Shown here: positions 8,300-14,822 of the stretch, one piece after another
How the letters are laid out: each line of letters begins with the position of its first letter
Position numbering within the stretch: position 1 is the first letter of the stretch
From: Chromera velia
Taxonomy: Eukaryota > Sar > Chromeraceae
Length of the DNA stretch: 15,812 nucleotides
Direction of reading: 5' to 3'
NCBI GenBank assembly: GCA_018398765.1
Contig: JAHBMJ010001979.1
Location: 1-15,812 of the forward strand
Translations under genes and position numbers: made by a program
The notes under the pieces: generated by a model
What the model saw: the letters and a program-made list of their open reading frames with translations, nothing else
Databases searched by the model: none
What the model was told of the DNA's origin: nothing

Positions 8300-8405
8300 T
8301 GGCGCCGCCCTCTGGACCCTCGCATGCGCTGTATCTGAATGAGCCCGCGTGCCGACGCCAGGCTCCGCCGCCGCGCTTTGTTTCGTACGTGTCGCACGCG
8401 TCGAT
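8300..8405. promoter_or_regulatory. CpG-rich patch, possible promoter-proximal DNA
   Basis: CpG is dense here (GGCGCCGCCC, CCGCGTGCCGACGCC, CCGCCGCCGCGC, GTCGCACGCGTCGATC) against a CpG-poorer background. It also contains CGCATGCGC. It may mark a promoter or an unmethylated island, but no initiation signal was identified. Confidence 0.3.
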
Positions 8406-8706
8406 CAAAGTTGTTAAAATTGATCAAGTCTGACCTTCATATTTAAGTATGCAACATATTACTCGAACAACGGATAGCATCGTTTGAGTCTGATGTCTGT
8501 TTGTCATAGATCGGGAGTTTGAGACTCTGAGAGAGAGGAACAGAGAGAAGCATAAGTAGAAATTGTGGAATGATAGAATGAACTCAGCTGATTGGAATCC
8601 CAGATCGCGCTAGAACTTAAACTAATGTAGGGATGAACCTTCTGTAAACTGTTGCATGATTGAGTGTTGTAGATCTTCCATAAGGTTCTTGTCTTTATTT
8701 TACCTT

Positions 8707-8736
8707 CTGTCTGGACGCCATAAGGTAGCCAGACAG
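8707..8736. repeat. 8-bp inverted repeat CTGTCTGG/CCAGACAG
   Basis: CTGTCTGG at 8707-8714 and CCAGACAG at 8729-8736 are exact complements around a 14-nt loop. The loop contains one copy of the CCATAAGGT direct repeat. Confidence 0.75.
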
Positions 8737-8978
8737 GGGGGACAAAGCATTGTGGTGAACGCCTAGCTCGATGAGTATCGACTCTCATATACCTTCTGTG
8801 ATGGAGACCAGATCTGTCCTTTTGTGCAACAGTAGAAAACCGATTGCAACGATATGGGTACGGTCAGGCAGAGACCGTGAGTAAGGGAATTCAGCGTCCT
8901 CTTACGTCCCAAGCTGCCTAAAGTCCTCTTTTAGAGATCCCTTTCGAGTCTGATCCTGGATTTTGCCTTTATCCTTAG

Positions 8979-9116
8979 GTGGAGAGCCCAAAGATTGTTG
9001 GAGGTCGCCAAAGCCGATGGTGGAGACATTGCTTGGTGTTGCTCAAAACTTCGAGGAGCCTGATTTCATTGTCAATAAGAATGCCGCCTACGAGCAGATT
9101 GTAATCCAAATGGCCA
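8979..9116 (+). CDS. Candidate internal exon, unknown protein
   Basis: The acceptor TTTTGCCTTTATCCTTAG ends at 8978 and a GTAGAG donor starts at 9117. In the phase-1 frame the peptide starts GGEPKDCWRSPKP and continues VETLLGVAQNFEEPDF and NKNAAYEQIVIQMA. It mixes hydrophobic and charged residues as a folded domain would. The other two frames close inside the segment, which makes this one of the better single-exon candidates. No family is recognised and no adjoining exon could be fixed. Confidence 0.3.
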
Positions 9117-9387
9117 GTAGAGTGCTTTTCTTATGCCTTTTAATTCTGCAACTGTCTTCGTCTTCCGGACGAGTGTCGGCTGATCACCTTCACTTGTCTT
9201 TGCTGTTGGTTCCTTGCTTGTCTGCGTGAGGCTGACCACCTTCGTGGCCTGCAAACACCTCCAGCGTGTCTGGGTCTGTCTGTACTGGTCCTCTGACAGC
9301 GTACAAACATAAGAAGACGCCCTTCGCCTCGACCCCTTCTCTCTTCTCCTTTACTCAGGTCTCCTCCCTCCATCGTGACTAATCCAG

Positions 9388-9512
9388 GGTTGAGGGGGAG
9401 GAGAAGAAGAAGGTATAGGAGAAGGAGAGGGAGAAGGCAGAGAGGGAGAGGGAAAGGAAGGAGAAAGAGACAACAGCGGGAGGAGGAGGAGGAACAAGAG
9501 ACGCGACTCCAC
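9388..9512 (+). repeat. Homopurine GGA/GAA tract
   Basis: The plus strand is nearly pure A/G, with units such as GGAGAAGGAGAGGG and GGAGGAGGAGGAGG. Antisense open frames here (9140-9544 and 9351-9695) are Ser/Pro/Leu strings produced by the tract. It has potential for triplex or replication-stalling structure. Confidence 0.85.
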
Positions 9513-9703
9513 CTCCCTCCCTCCCCCCACAAGTAGGACCTCAACCTCAGGGGCCGGCTTCCGGGTCTGTAGGAAGTTTGGTACAGATGCTTTGCTACTC
9601 CTCCAAAGACCTCTCAGATGGTCAAAAGTTTGGCTACTCTCACATACATTCATGCATGCATCAAAAATTCGCACTTTTGGAGTTGAAAAGTGCAATTTAA
9701 GAC

Positions 9704-9785
9704 AAAAAAAGACCAGACCGGGGCTTGAACCCGGGACTCTTACTTACCAGGGTCCTTGAGCTGCGTACTGCGACGCTCTTATACA
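9704..9785 (-). ncRNA. tRNA-derived Pol III unit (B box plus T7 terminator)
   Basis: On the minus strand, CCGGG-TTCAAGC-CCCGG (9734-9718) forms a perfect T-arm: a 5-bp stem and a 7-nt loop matching TTCRANY. GGTTCAAGCCC fits the Pol III B box consensus exactly. Seven bases later a run of seven Ts (9710-9704) would terminate Pol III. The upstream part (AAGAGCGTCGCAGTACGC...) does not fold into a clean D or anticodon arm, and no GACCAGA partner for the 3' acceptor TCTGGTC was found. This is more likely a tRNA pseudogene or tRNA-derived SINE than a working tRNA. Confidence 0.5.
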
Positions 9786-9810
9786 TAAATCCACCATAAT
9801 TAAGCGGGAC

Positions 9811-9849
9811 CGCCGCCTACATACAGCTCAACACCGTATATGGCGGCGC
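9811..9849. repeat. CGCCGCC/GGCGGCG inverted repeat
   Basis: CGCCGCC at 9811-9817 pairs with GGCGGCG at 9842-9848. The flanking TACATA and TATAT allow an imperfect extension. It lies about 25 nt beyond the Pol III-like unit, and the GC-rich arms stand out from their surroundings. Confidence 0.65.
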
Positions 9850-9967
9850 ACAATACGCCCCCAAAAGGCCTTTATGGGCTTGGCCCGACCGGGTCATGAA
9901 AGGTATAGGCCCAGCAACCAAAGAATCTTAGTTTAGGTGCAAACGGACTCAGAAACACCTAGTGGTT

Positions 9968-9984
9968 CCGGCATGCCACGCCGG
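9968..9984. repeat. CCGGC/GCCGG hairpin
   Basis: CCGGC at 9968-9972 pairs with GCCGG at 9980-9984 around a 7-nt loop that contains ATGCC. It is one of several small hairpins between 9811 and 10012. Confidence 0.6.
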
Positions 9985-9996
9985 GGTGGGCGCACC

Positions 9997-10012
9997 AAAA
10001 ATCTGGATTTTT
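9997..10012. repeat. AAAAATC/GATTTTT hairpin
   Basis: A 7-bp perfect stem with a 2-nt loop. With the hairpins at 9811 and 9968 it forms a run of structured segments 5' of the minus-strand Pol III-like unit. Confidence 0.7.
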
Positions 10013-10216
10013 TCTTAATACACCAAAAAGTGTAGACAAAGTGCCCGCCAGGGTGCCGGGATGCGTCTCCCATGTATCTGCAAAATTGTTACTTTCTTCC
10101 TTAGCTTTCTTTCAAGAGAGAGCTTGTCGCTTCTGGCTGTCCGTCTGTTATGTCGATTGTTCAATGAGTGGCTGTTCGATCGGGTGCAAGACTCTGCTTG
10201 CATGTTAAACAGACAG

Positions 10217-10335
10217 AAGGGACGGATGGCGGTGTACCACACGGAACATCACAGTGACGGCTGGTGTGCCAGCCAGGGAAGGCCTTCTGCTCTGGGACTC
10301 CGACGTGGCGAGCTTGGAGTAGGAAGAAGGGGGAA
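10217..10335 (+). CDS. Candidate exon, weak
   Basis: The segment starts after an AACAGACAG acceptor with a poor pyrimidine tract and ends at a good GTAAGG donor (10336). One frame reads KGRMAVYHTEHHSDGWCASQ, then arginine- and glycine-rich sequence. The antisense strand is also open, which weakens the case. Confidence 0.18.
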
Positions 10336-10484
10336 GTAAGGAAGGGGTACAAAATGATATCGAGCCTGCCCTTGACGGTAAGAGAGGCAGAAGGGTCGCG
10401 GCAAACCTACTGAGAGACAGAGTAGGGCACACGGTAGCTGCCGCCTTGTCTCTCGCCGGCGCCGGCAAAATTTTTAACAGGGAT

Positions 10485-10626
10485 CGGGAAGGGCAAAGCG
10501 GGTCATGGGAGAAGGGAAGAGGAGGGAGAAGGGGGGGGAAAGGGGAAGAGGGGCCGGGTGAAAAGTGGGGACAAAGGGGGAAGGAAGGGGAGGGAAAAAG
10601 GGTGGGGAAGAGGGGGAGAGGGGGGT
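10485..10626 (+). repeat. G-rich homopurine tract with G-quadruplex potential
   Basis: About 140 nt consist almost only of A and G, with repeated runs of 3-8 G such as GGGGGGGGAAAGGGG and GGGGGAGAGGGGGG. The density of G runs meets the usual four-run quadruplex pattern several times over. The antisense 187-codon frame over this tract is proline/leucine/serine-rich and best seen as a by-product. Confidence 0.85.
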
Positions 10627-10947
10627 TACTTCGCGGGAGAGGGCGAATTGAATCGAGGCTGGCCGAGAGCATGCAAAGTACTAGCGACTGAGTGTGACTG
10701 GAGCGTCTTTTATCCAGAGTTGAGAGTTCATGTGTTGAAAGGAGCAGCAAGGGAATGAAACGAGACAAAAAGAAGAGGCGAGATAGAAAGAGACCAGCAG
10801 GGCAGTCTGCAATATGTCTGGTCCCTTCCTTCCCTCCCTTTATGCAGCTACTGACACGCGTGGAGTGTGTTTATGCTCGACAAGACCGTTGAGTCCTTCT
10901 GTTGACGAGAACTCCAACTTGATTGCCTACCCCTACGTCAGCTACGT

Positions 10948-11319
10948 ATGAAAAGGGCAGAGGACTGCCTGATTGTCGCCGCTATATGCTTATGCCTGCG
11001 TATGCCCGCGACTGCCTGTGACCACCCTTGCGCCCCTACACTAAACTTGGGGGGGAGTGAGCATTCAGTTTGCAAGGCTGAGTATCAAAGAGGCGGACTG
11101 CGAGAACAACAAGCCGAGCGCCACATGTGCCGCGCATTCGAAACTTTTGCAACTCCTTTTGGAAGAGTGACCTTCCTTCTCTCTCGGCTTCTCTTGGCTT
11201 TGCTTTGCCTATGGCTTCGGAGTCAGACCCCTTGTATGGCTGAGAGCACGAGTACACAAGGGGGCACCTTCATTCGCTATCTTCTTCTCGCTTCCTTCTA
11301 CTGCTTTGAAACGTTTTAG
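10948..11319 (+). CDS. Small ORF with signal-peptide-like start
   Basis: A single 123-codon frame runs ATG to TAG. The start MKRAEDCLIVAAICLCLRMP resembles a short signal peptide (basic n-region, hydrophobic core, then TACDHPCAP with cysteines). A second hydrophobic stretch rich in leucine lies at residues about 76-92, and another near the C-terminus. There is no recognised domain. It could be a small secreted or membrane protein, a first exon, or chance. Confidence 0.2.
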   Translation: MKRAEDCLIVAAICLCLRMPATACDHPCAPTLNLGGSEHSVCKAEYQRGGLREQQAERHMCRAFETFATPFGRVTFLLSRLLLALLCLWLRSQTPCMAESTSTQGGTFIRYLLLASFYCFETF

Positions 11320-12024
11320 GTTATCCATGGCTTCCTCCTTAATTTAAGAAAAAGAGACTAGAAAAAGTGGAGAGAGAATAAGTAGAGGAGGAACAAAGAA
11401 AGAAGAAATCTTGAAAGAGATGTCTGTTGAACGAGAAAGAAAAAAAAGAAAAAAAATGAGGGGACAGCCCGTACATGTCTTGGTGTCTGTTCTGCATCTT
11501 CTCCCTGCAGGGGGATGCCGGTGCTTTAAAGGCCCTCTGAGTTCTCTGGGTATTGCCTCTCCTCTTCGCAGCACGAGAGTTAATGGGAGCCTAGGATGGG
11601 AGCCCTGGATGGGAGCTTTGGTAGAGCCAGCCGTCTCTGCGCATGCATCTGCATGAAGCCAGATGGTGTGCCGGTAGACGTCTCCCTCCGATAGGTCTGA
11701 CCGGGTGCCGTTCATTCGTTGATGTCTGTTCTTGTATATTTAGTCAATCTACGGTGTTGTTGACGACAAGCGAGCAGACGCGCATGCAATCTTCGGGAAG
11801 GGAGTGAGATAGAAGAGAGAGGAGGAAGAAATGTGAATAAATAACATTGTGTGTAAACATATGTGTGCGTGAGGCTTTCTACTGCCGTCTTCTGTTTTTT
11901 CCGTCTCTTCATGTTTTGTTCATATCTCTGTCTGCCCATCTACTTTCATTCAGAAAAAAGAACTGGAAGGGGTTCTTTTATACTGTCAGGCATGTTATTG
12001 TGTCTATCGCCTGCTTCCTTTCAG
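11320..12024. other. No supported gene; intron-like signals
   Basis: A purine-rich block lies at 11348-11460. Pyrimidine-AG acceptor-like signals occur at 11493-11509 (CATCTTCTCCCTGCAG) and 11556-11570 (CTCTCCTCTTCGCAG). GATGGGAGCC-type repeats lie at 11583-11619 (GGGAGCCTAG-GATGGGAGCC-CTGGATGGGAGC). GCATGCA occurs near 11641 and 11781. Confidence 0.45.
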
Positions 12025-12209
12025 CAAGCTGGTCTGAGAAAGAGAGAAAGATGAAGAAAAAAAGAAAAAATAAAGTAAACGGCTGCGAGCGCATGCATTG
12101 GCATGAAGATGCAAGCGTGCATGTGACCGCATGGATACCGCGCGGGCCTGAAAGAGAAATCTATCCTAAACGGTCTCCAACATCAAAACGGTCTCCAAAA
12201 CAACCATAG
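12025..12209 (+). CDS. Candidate terminal exon with RSP repeat
   Basis: The exon follows TGCTTCCTTTCAG (ending 12024) and stays open to TAG at 12207-12209. It begins with a lysine-rich KERKMKKKRKNK stretch, resembling a nuclear localisation signal, and ends with KRSPTSKRSPKQP, where AAACGGTCTCCAA is repeated 18 nt apart (12168-12180 and 12186-12198). The repeat spacing being a multiple of three fits coding sequence but is only one coincidence. No family is recognised. Confidence 0.25.
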
Positions 12210-12256
12210 TTTTCCAGCTTTTCTAGTATTTTTTATGTATTAAACAATGCTTAAAA

Positions 12257-12279
12257 GCTTAAAACAAAGAGTTTTAAGC
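12257..12279. repeat. 9-bp perfect hairpin GCTTAAAAC/GTTTTAAGC
   Basis: Exact complementary arms (12257-12265 and 12271-12279) flank a 5-nt AAAGA loop. TGCTTAAAA just upstream (12248-12256) provides an alternative left arm, so two overlapping stems are possible. Confidence 0.8.
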
Positions 12280-12354
12280 AATGTGAGAGTGCGATTTTGT
12301 GTTTTTAAATTGGGATTAGTGAGAAAAAAAAATTATAGCGGTGTGCGTGACTAC

Positions 12355-12426
12355 AACGCGGCAGCGTGCTGCGCGCCCGTTACCACAACGCGGCCAGCAG
12401 TGGCGCGGGGCGCGGCGGGGCCTGCG
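12355..12426. repeat. CpG-rich segment with ACAACGCGGC direct repeat
   Basis: ACAACGCGGC occurs twice, about 32 nt apart. The segment then becomes strongly CpG-rich (GGCGCGGGGCGCGGCGGGGCC). It lies between the hairpins at 12257 and 12457. It may be a methylation-free patch or the core of an inserted element. Confidence 0.55.
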
Positions 12427-12456
12427 CATATCATGGGATCAATGTGCCCCAGCCTT

Positions 12457-12484
12457 AAAATCGGATATCCAAGAAGCCGATTTT
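12457..12484. repeat. 8-bp inverted repeat AAAATCGG/CCGATTTT
   Basis: Perfect 8-nt arms at 12457-12464 and 12477-12484 are separated by 12 nt. Confidence 0.8.
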
Positions 12485-12717
12485 GACACACGTAGATGTA
12501 GCTGACAAATGATTAAAGCACACTGCATATTTATCTCTGGACATTGTGGGACTGCGGATCTGCTCCAAAGCTCTTAATTCACTGCTGATGTTTTCAGATC
12601 AGCTCACACTACATTGCAGGCATAACAGCTCTATACTTCACATGGGAGACTCCAACTCTGGGCAGACTTTGGGAGGAACCTCAGTCGTCTCTCTTCTTCG
12701 GGTATAGGTTTATTTGC

Positions 12718-12789
12718 CCGTCTCGTTCTATCAGCAAGCCGTCTCATTCTATCGGTGGGTAAAATTGGAGAGGGCCGTCTTGTTCTCAC
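12718..12789. repeat. CCGTCTYRTTCT repeat, three copies
   Basis: CCGTCTCGTTCTATC (12718-12732) and CCGTCTCATTCTATC (12739-12753) are 21 nt apart. CCGTCTTGTTCTCAC (12775-12789) is a third, weaker copy. The core TTCCGTCTC recurs at 12903-12911 and 13279-13287, both just after a TTCTGGTGAGT sequence. Confidence 0.75.
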
Positions 12790-12869
12790 TCTTTAGTCAA
12801 CGTTCTTTTCCCCTTGCATGCTTCCATGCAAACGCTCGAGCTCTTGCTTTCTTTGTCGGGGGAACTGGG

Positions 12870-13290
12870 CCTGTTTTTGTCTTCCTTCTGGTGAGTTTGA
12901 GGTTCCGTCTCCTTTCAGATGTGAACTATAGCTAGCTATGACACTCGTTGCATCATATCAGGCACAGGCCTACCTTTGTCCAAGCTCTCATGCAGACTTC
13001 CTTACTTTCTTGGTATGTACCTGCAGATAGGATATGGAATTCCCACTGGGCTGTTTCGGGGACCCAGAGGGACCTTCGCGTGCTCTCCGATAAGTTCATC
13101 AGTTTGTTTGTCTCACTGGTTGCAAGCCGTTCCATCAGGTCAGAGCATGATAGACCTCAGACCCTCCCATGGAACTTCATCCTTTTCTTGTTTGGTGGTT
13201 GCATGCAGGATCTGGGACCACCTTTTGCCTTTGCTGAGGAGCTGGGGTTACTTTTGCCATTCTTCTGGTGAGTGTGCAGTTCCGTCTCTC
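12870..13290 (+). repeat. Degenerate duplication spanning a donor-like site
   Basis: GGAACTGGGCCTGTTTTTGT...CTTCTGGTGAGTTTG...GTTCCGTCTC (about 12861-12911) resembles GGAGCTGGGGTTACTTTTGC...CTTCTGGTGAGTGTG...GTTCCGTCTC (about 13239-13287). The match includes the CTG|GTGAGT splice-donor motif, as if an exon end and intron start had been duplicated about 377 nt apart. Confidence 0.6.
12962..13267 (+). CDS. Candidate exon 1 of a spliced gene model
   Basis: The frame is open across the whole 306 nt from an acceptor-like ATCATATCAG (ending 12961) to a CTG|GTGAGT donor at 13268. The peptide includes RIWNSHWAVSGTQRDLRVLS and ends DLGPPFAFAEELGLLLPFF. An internal TGCATGCAG at 13200-13208 could instead make a shorter exon from 13209. 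A second frame over much of this stretch is also open, so the coding frame is chosen only because it continues through the next introns. No homology is recognised. Confidence 0.28.
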
Positions 13291-13391
13291 TATGACATTG
13301 TGAGTCAGTGCATGATGCACTGTTGAGCAGATATTTGTATTAAACCATCGTTTTTGGCTTTGTTACCTCTTGGGAATGTGATTGAATGCAG

Positions 13392-13549
13392 GTTTCGTTC
13401 TTTTGATCGTGCTGAGGAACAGCACTTGCCAATGGGGCTCCGTATGATGACCGCATCTCTCTGGGTTAGTGGTTTGTTTTCATTCGGTCCCTGTCAGTCG
13501 CGTCGTTTTGCGCCCGTGCCTGTCAGTGAAAATCAGTCAAAGGCATCCA
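13392..13549 (+). CDS. Candidate exon 2 of the spliced gene model
   Basis: The exon begins after GATTGAATGCAG (13391) and ends at a consensus GTAAGT donor (13550). Joined in phase to 13267 it reads W-FRSFDRAEEQHLPMGLR and on to VPVSENQSKAS. The phase-2 end of exon 1 and the phase-2 start here match without any adjustment, and the exon leaves one base for the next. Confidence 0.32.
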
Positions 13550-13682
13550 GTAAGTACGGTCTAGAAAGCAAGAAGAGAAGTTATGGCAACCTGGGAAGAG
13601 ACAATGGGATGAGGGGAAGGATACTTGTCCTTGCTTTCCGTTTGTCTCCCTGTGAATATGCTGCTTGTCTGCCTGTATTCAG

Positions 13683-13758
13683 GTCTGCTTTCTGTCTTTG
13701 GGACTGCGTGCCAGCACCAGCCCCGGCCCCGATATATGGATCCCGGCGGAGACAAAAG
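13683..13758 (+). CDS. Candidate exon 3 of the spliced gene model
   Basis: The acceptor GCCTGTATTCAG ends at 13682 and an AAAAG|GTAGAA donor follows at 13759. Continuing the one-base carry from exon 2, it reads S-LLSVFGTACQHQPRPRY and ends MDPGGDK with two bases over. All three frames are open in these 76 nt, so the evidence is phase consistency and splice signals only. The next exon was not found before the GC-rich repeats. Confidence 0.25.
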
Positions 13759-13799
13759 GTAGAAAGGGGGGCAAAAGAGTGAGAAGAAGAGGGCGGATC

Positions 13800-14138
13800 A
13801 AGGGAGTGAGCAGACTAGAGCGCTGGCGGGGCCGGGGGGACGTTTGTTGACGGAGGCGGAGGCAAGGACGGGGATAGGGGCCGCTGAGGGGCGGGAGCCG
13901 GGCCCGGTACCGCGACATGCTGCGGCCTGGGCCAGGCCCAGGGCCGGCGGCGTCAGAAAGAGCAGAGAGACGTCAGCTGGAGGGAGCGGTGAGACGTTTG
14001 GGCCGAGTAAATGAACGTCTGCGACTGGCAAAGGAAGCTGAGGTCGATTGGGGCCGGCGGCGTCATAAGGCAGTAGGGCCAGGGCTGGCGGCGTCACAAG
14101 TAGCCGGGGTGGGCGGTGTCCACCAGGAAGGATACTAG
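13800..14138. repeat. GC-rich region with GGGCYGGCGGCGTCA repeat
   Basis: GGGCCGGCGGCGTCA occurs at 13941-13955 and 14051-14065, and GGGCTGGCGGCGTCA at 14082-14096, with a decayed fourth (GGGTGGGCGGTGTCC) near 14106-14120. A frame from 13917 to 14138 encodes an Arg/Glu-rich helix (ASERAERRQLEGAVRRLG, VNERLRLAKEAEVDWG), while the opposite strand is open over 99 codons as a Pro/Ala/Leu string. The segment may be promoter DNA of whatever is driven by the TATA box at 14202, or part of a transposon; its base composition differs sharply from its surroundings. Confidence 0.55.
13926..13942. repeat. 8-bp GC palindrome CCTGGGCC/GGCCCAGG
   Basis: Perfect complementary arms (13926-13933 and 13935-13942) are separated by a single A, immediately before the first GGCGGCGTCA repeat. 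Confidence 0.75.
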
Positions 14139-14201
14139 GAAGGACACAGACAATTCGGAGACTCGGAGAGGTCGGTGGGAGAAATCGGTGGGGAGTTAGG
14201 G

Positions 14202-14208
14202 TATAAAA
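14202..14208 (+). promoter_or_regulatory. TATA box candidate
   Basis: GGGTATAAAAAGTGG is a close match to the Pol II TATA element, and it sits at the 3' edge of the GC-rich repeat region. A start site would be expected near 14230-14240. No convincing reading frame follows; the palindrome cluster does. If real, it may drive a non-coding RNA. Confidence 0.4.
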
Positions 14209-14290
14209 AGTGGATTGCCTAGCTTTGCGAAGGATGCCGGTAGAGGCTGCACTATTCTTTTAGGCCCATTCCACACTTTGTGTTCCGCCT

Positions 14291-14822
14291 CTCCCTCTCG
14301 GACTATGTGAAAAAAATATTTGGCAAGGGAGAATTCAGGGCTGAATTCTCCCCAGATGAGCATGTGGAAAAAATTTTTTTGAGGGAGAATTTTTTTTTAT
14401 TGTCACCGAGGGAGAATTCAGGGCTGAATTCTCCCTCTTGAAGTATGTGAAAAAGATATCGTCTGAGGGAGAATTTAGCCCTGAATTCTCCCTCGGTCAA
14501 AATACAAAGGATTTTTTTTTCTTTTACACCATAGAAAGGAGATGTTCTTTGGATGAAAGGTGTTTGAGACAGCATTTATCTTGATCGAAATCGTGTCAAC
14601 TGCTCTCTTTCTCTCCTCGCAGCTCTTAATAGACAGCACTTTGAGCCATTTCACCCAAGGGAGAATTTAGCCCTGAATTCTCCCTCGGTGAAAATATGAA
14701 GGATTTTTTTTCTTTCACATCACAGAAAAGACACATTTTTTGGATGAAAGGTGTTCGGAACAGCATTCATCTTGTATGAATTTATGCCACGTGTTCTTTT
14801 TCTGTTCTGAATCTGCTCTATT
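14291..14822. repeat. Palindrome cluster with 192-bp tandem units
   Basis: Four near-identical palindromes occur: GGGAGAATTCAG-GG-CTGAATTCTCCC at 14327-14352; a version with 14-bp arms at 14408-14437; and two related GGGAGAATTTAGCCCTGAATTC forms at 14465-14494 and 14659-14684. The first part repeats a shorter unit with TATGTGAAAAA before each palindrome (about 14305, 14361 and 14444). The last two palindromes head a longer direct repeat with a period near 192 bp (about 14467-14658 and 14659-14822), sharing TTTGGATGAAAGGTGTT and ACAGCATTYATCTTG. Half sites (GAGGGAGAATTT at 14381) also occur. The minus-strand 90-codon frame here is just these repeats translated. It could be the subterminal repeat region of a DNA transposon, or a satellite fragment. 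Confidence 0.8.

Larger units (their letters stand above)
7440..8978. other. No recognisable gene; CpG-rich patch and short repeats
   Basis: The frames here are short and uninformative. Visible structures are an ATGCATGCATGCA run near 7456-7468, a CpG-dense patch at about 8300-8405, three copies of ACCTTCTGT (8637, 8702, 8791), a CCATAAGGT pair (8678, 8718), and an inverted repeat at 8707-8736. A minus frame at 8504-8788 (94 codons) is serine-rich and unrecognised. Confidence 0.5.

Noticed and set aside
9140-9695. Two overlapping minus-strand frames of 114-134 codons
   Set aside because: Both cover the 9388-9512 purine tract and read as Ser/Pro/Leu low complexity in two frames at once.
9704-9785. 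Functional tRNA gene
   Set aside because: Only the T-arm and terminator are sound. The acceptor partner, D-arm and anticodon arm could not be formed.
10205-10768. Longest open frame in the window, 187 codons on the minus strand
   Set aside because: It lies antisense to the G-rich purine tract and translates as proline/leucine/serine strings. The lack of stops is explained by base composition.
13798-14097. 99-codon minus-strand Pro/Ala-rich frame
   Set aside because: The GC-rich repeat keeps both strands open. There is no recognised motif and no splice or start support.
14303-14575. 90-codon minus-strand frame with repeated EGEF...FSL units
   Set aside because: The peptide repeats come straight from the DNA palindromes, and the frame reads through both arms. 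This is a repeat artefact.
14291-14822. CRISPR-like array
   Set aside because: The repeated units are palindromic, but the intervals are not unique spacers of uniform length, and the 192-bp units are repetitive throughout. The context is eukaryotic.
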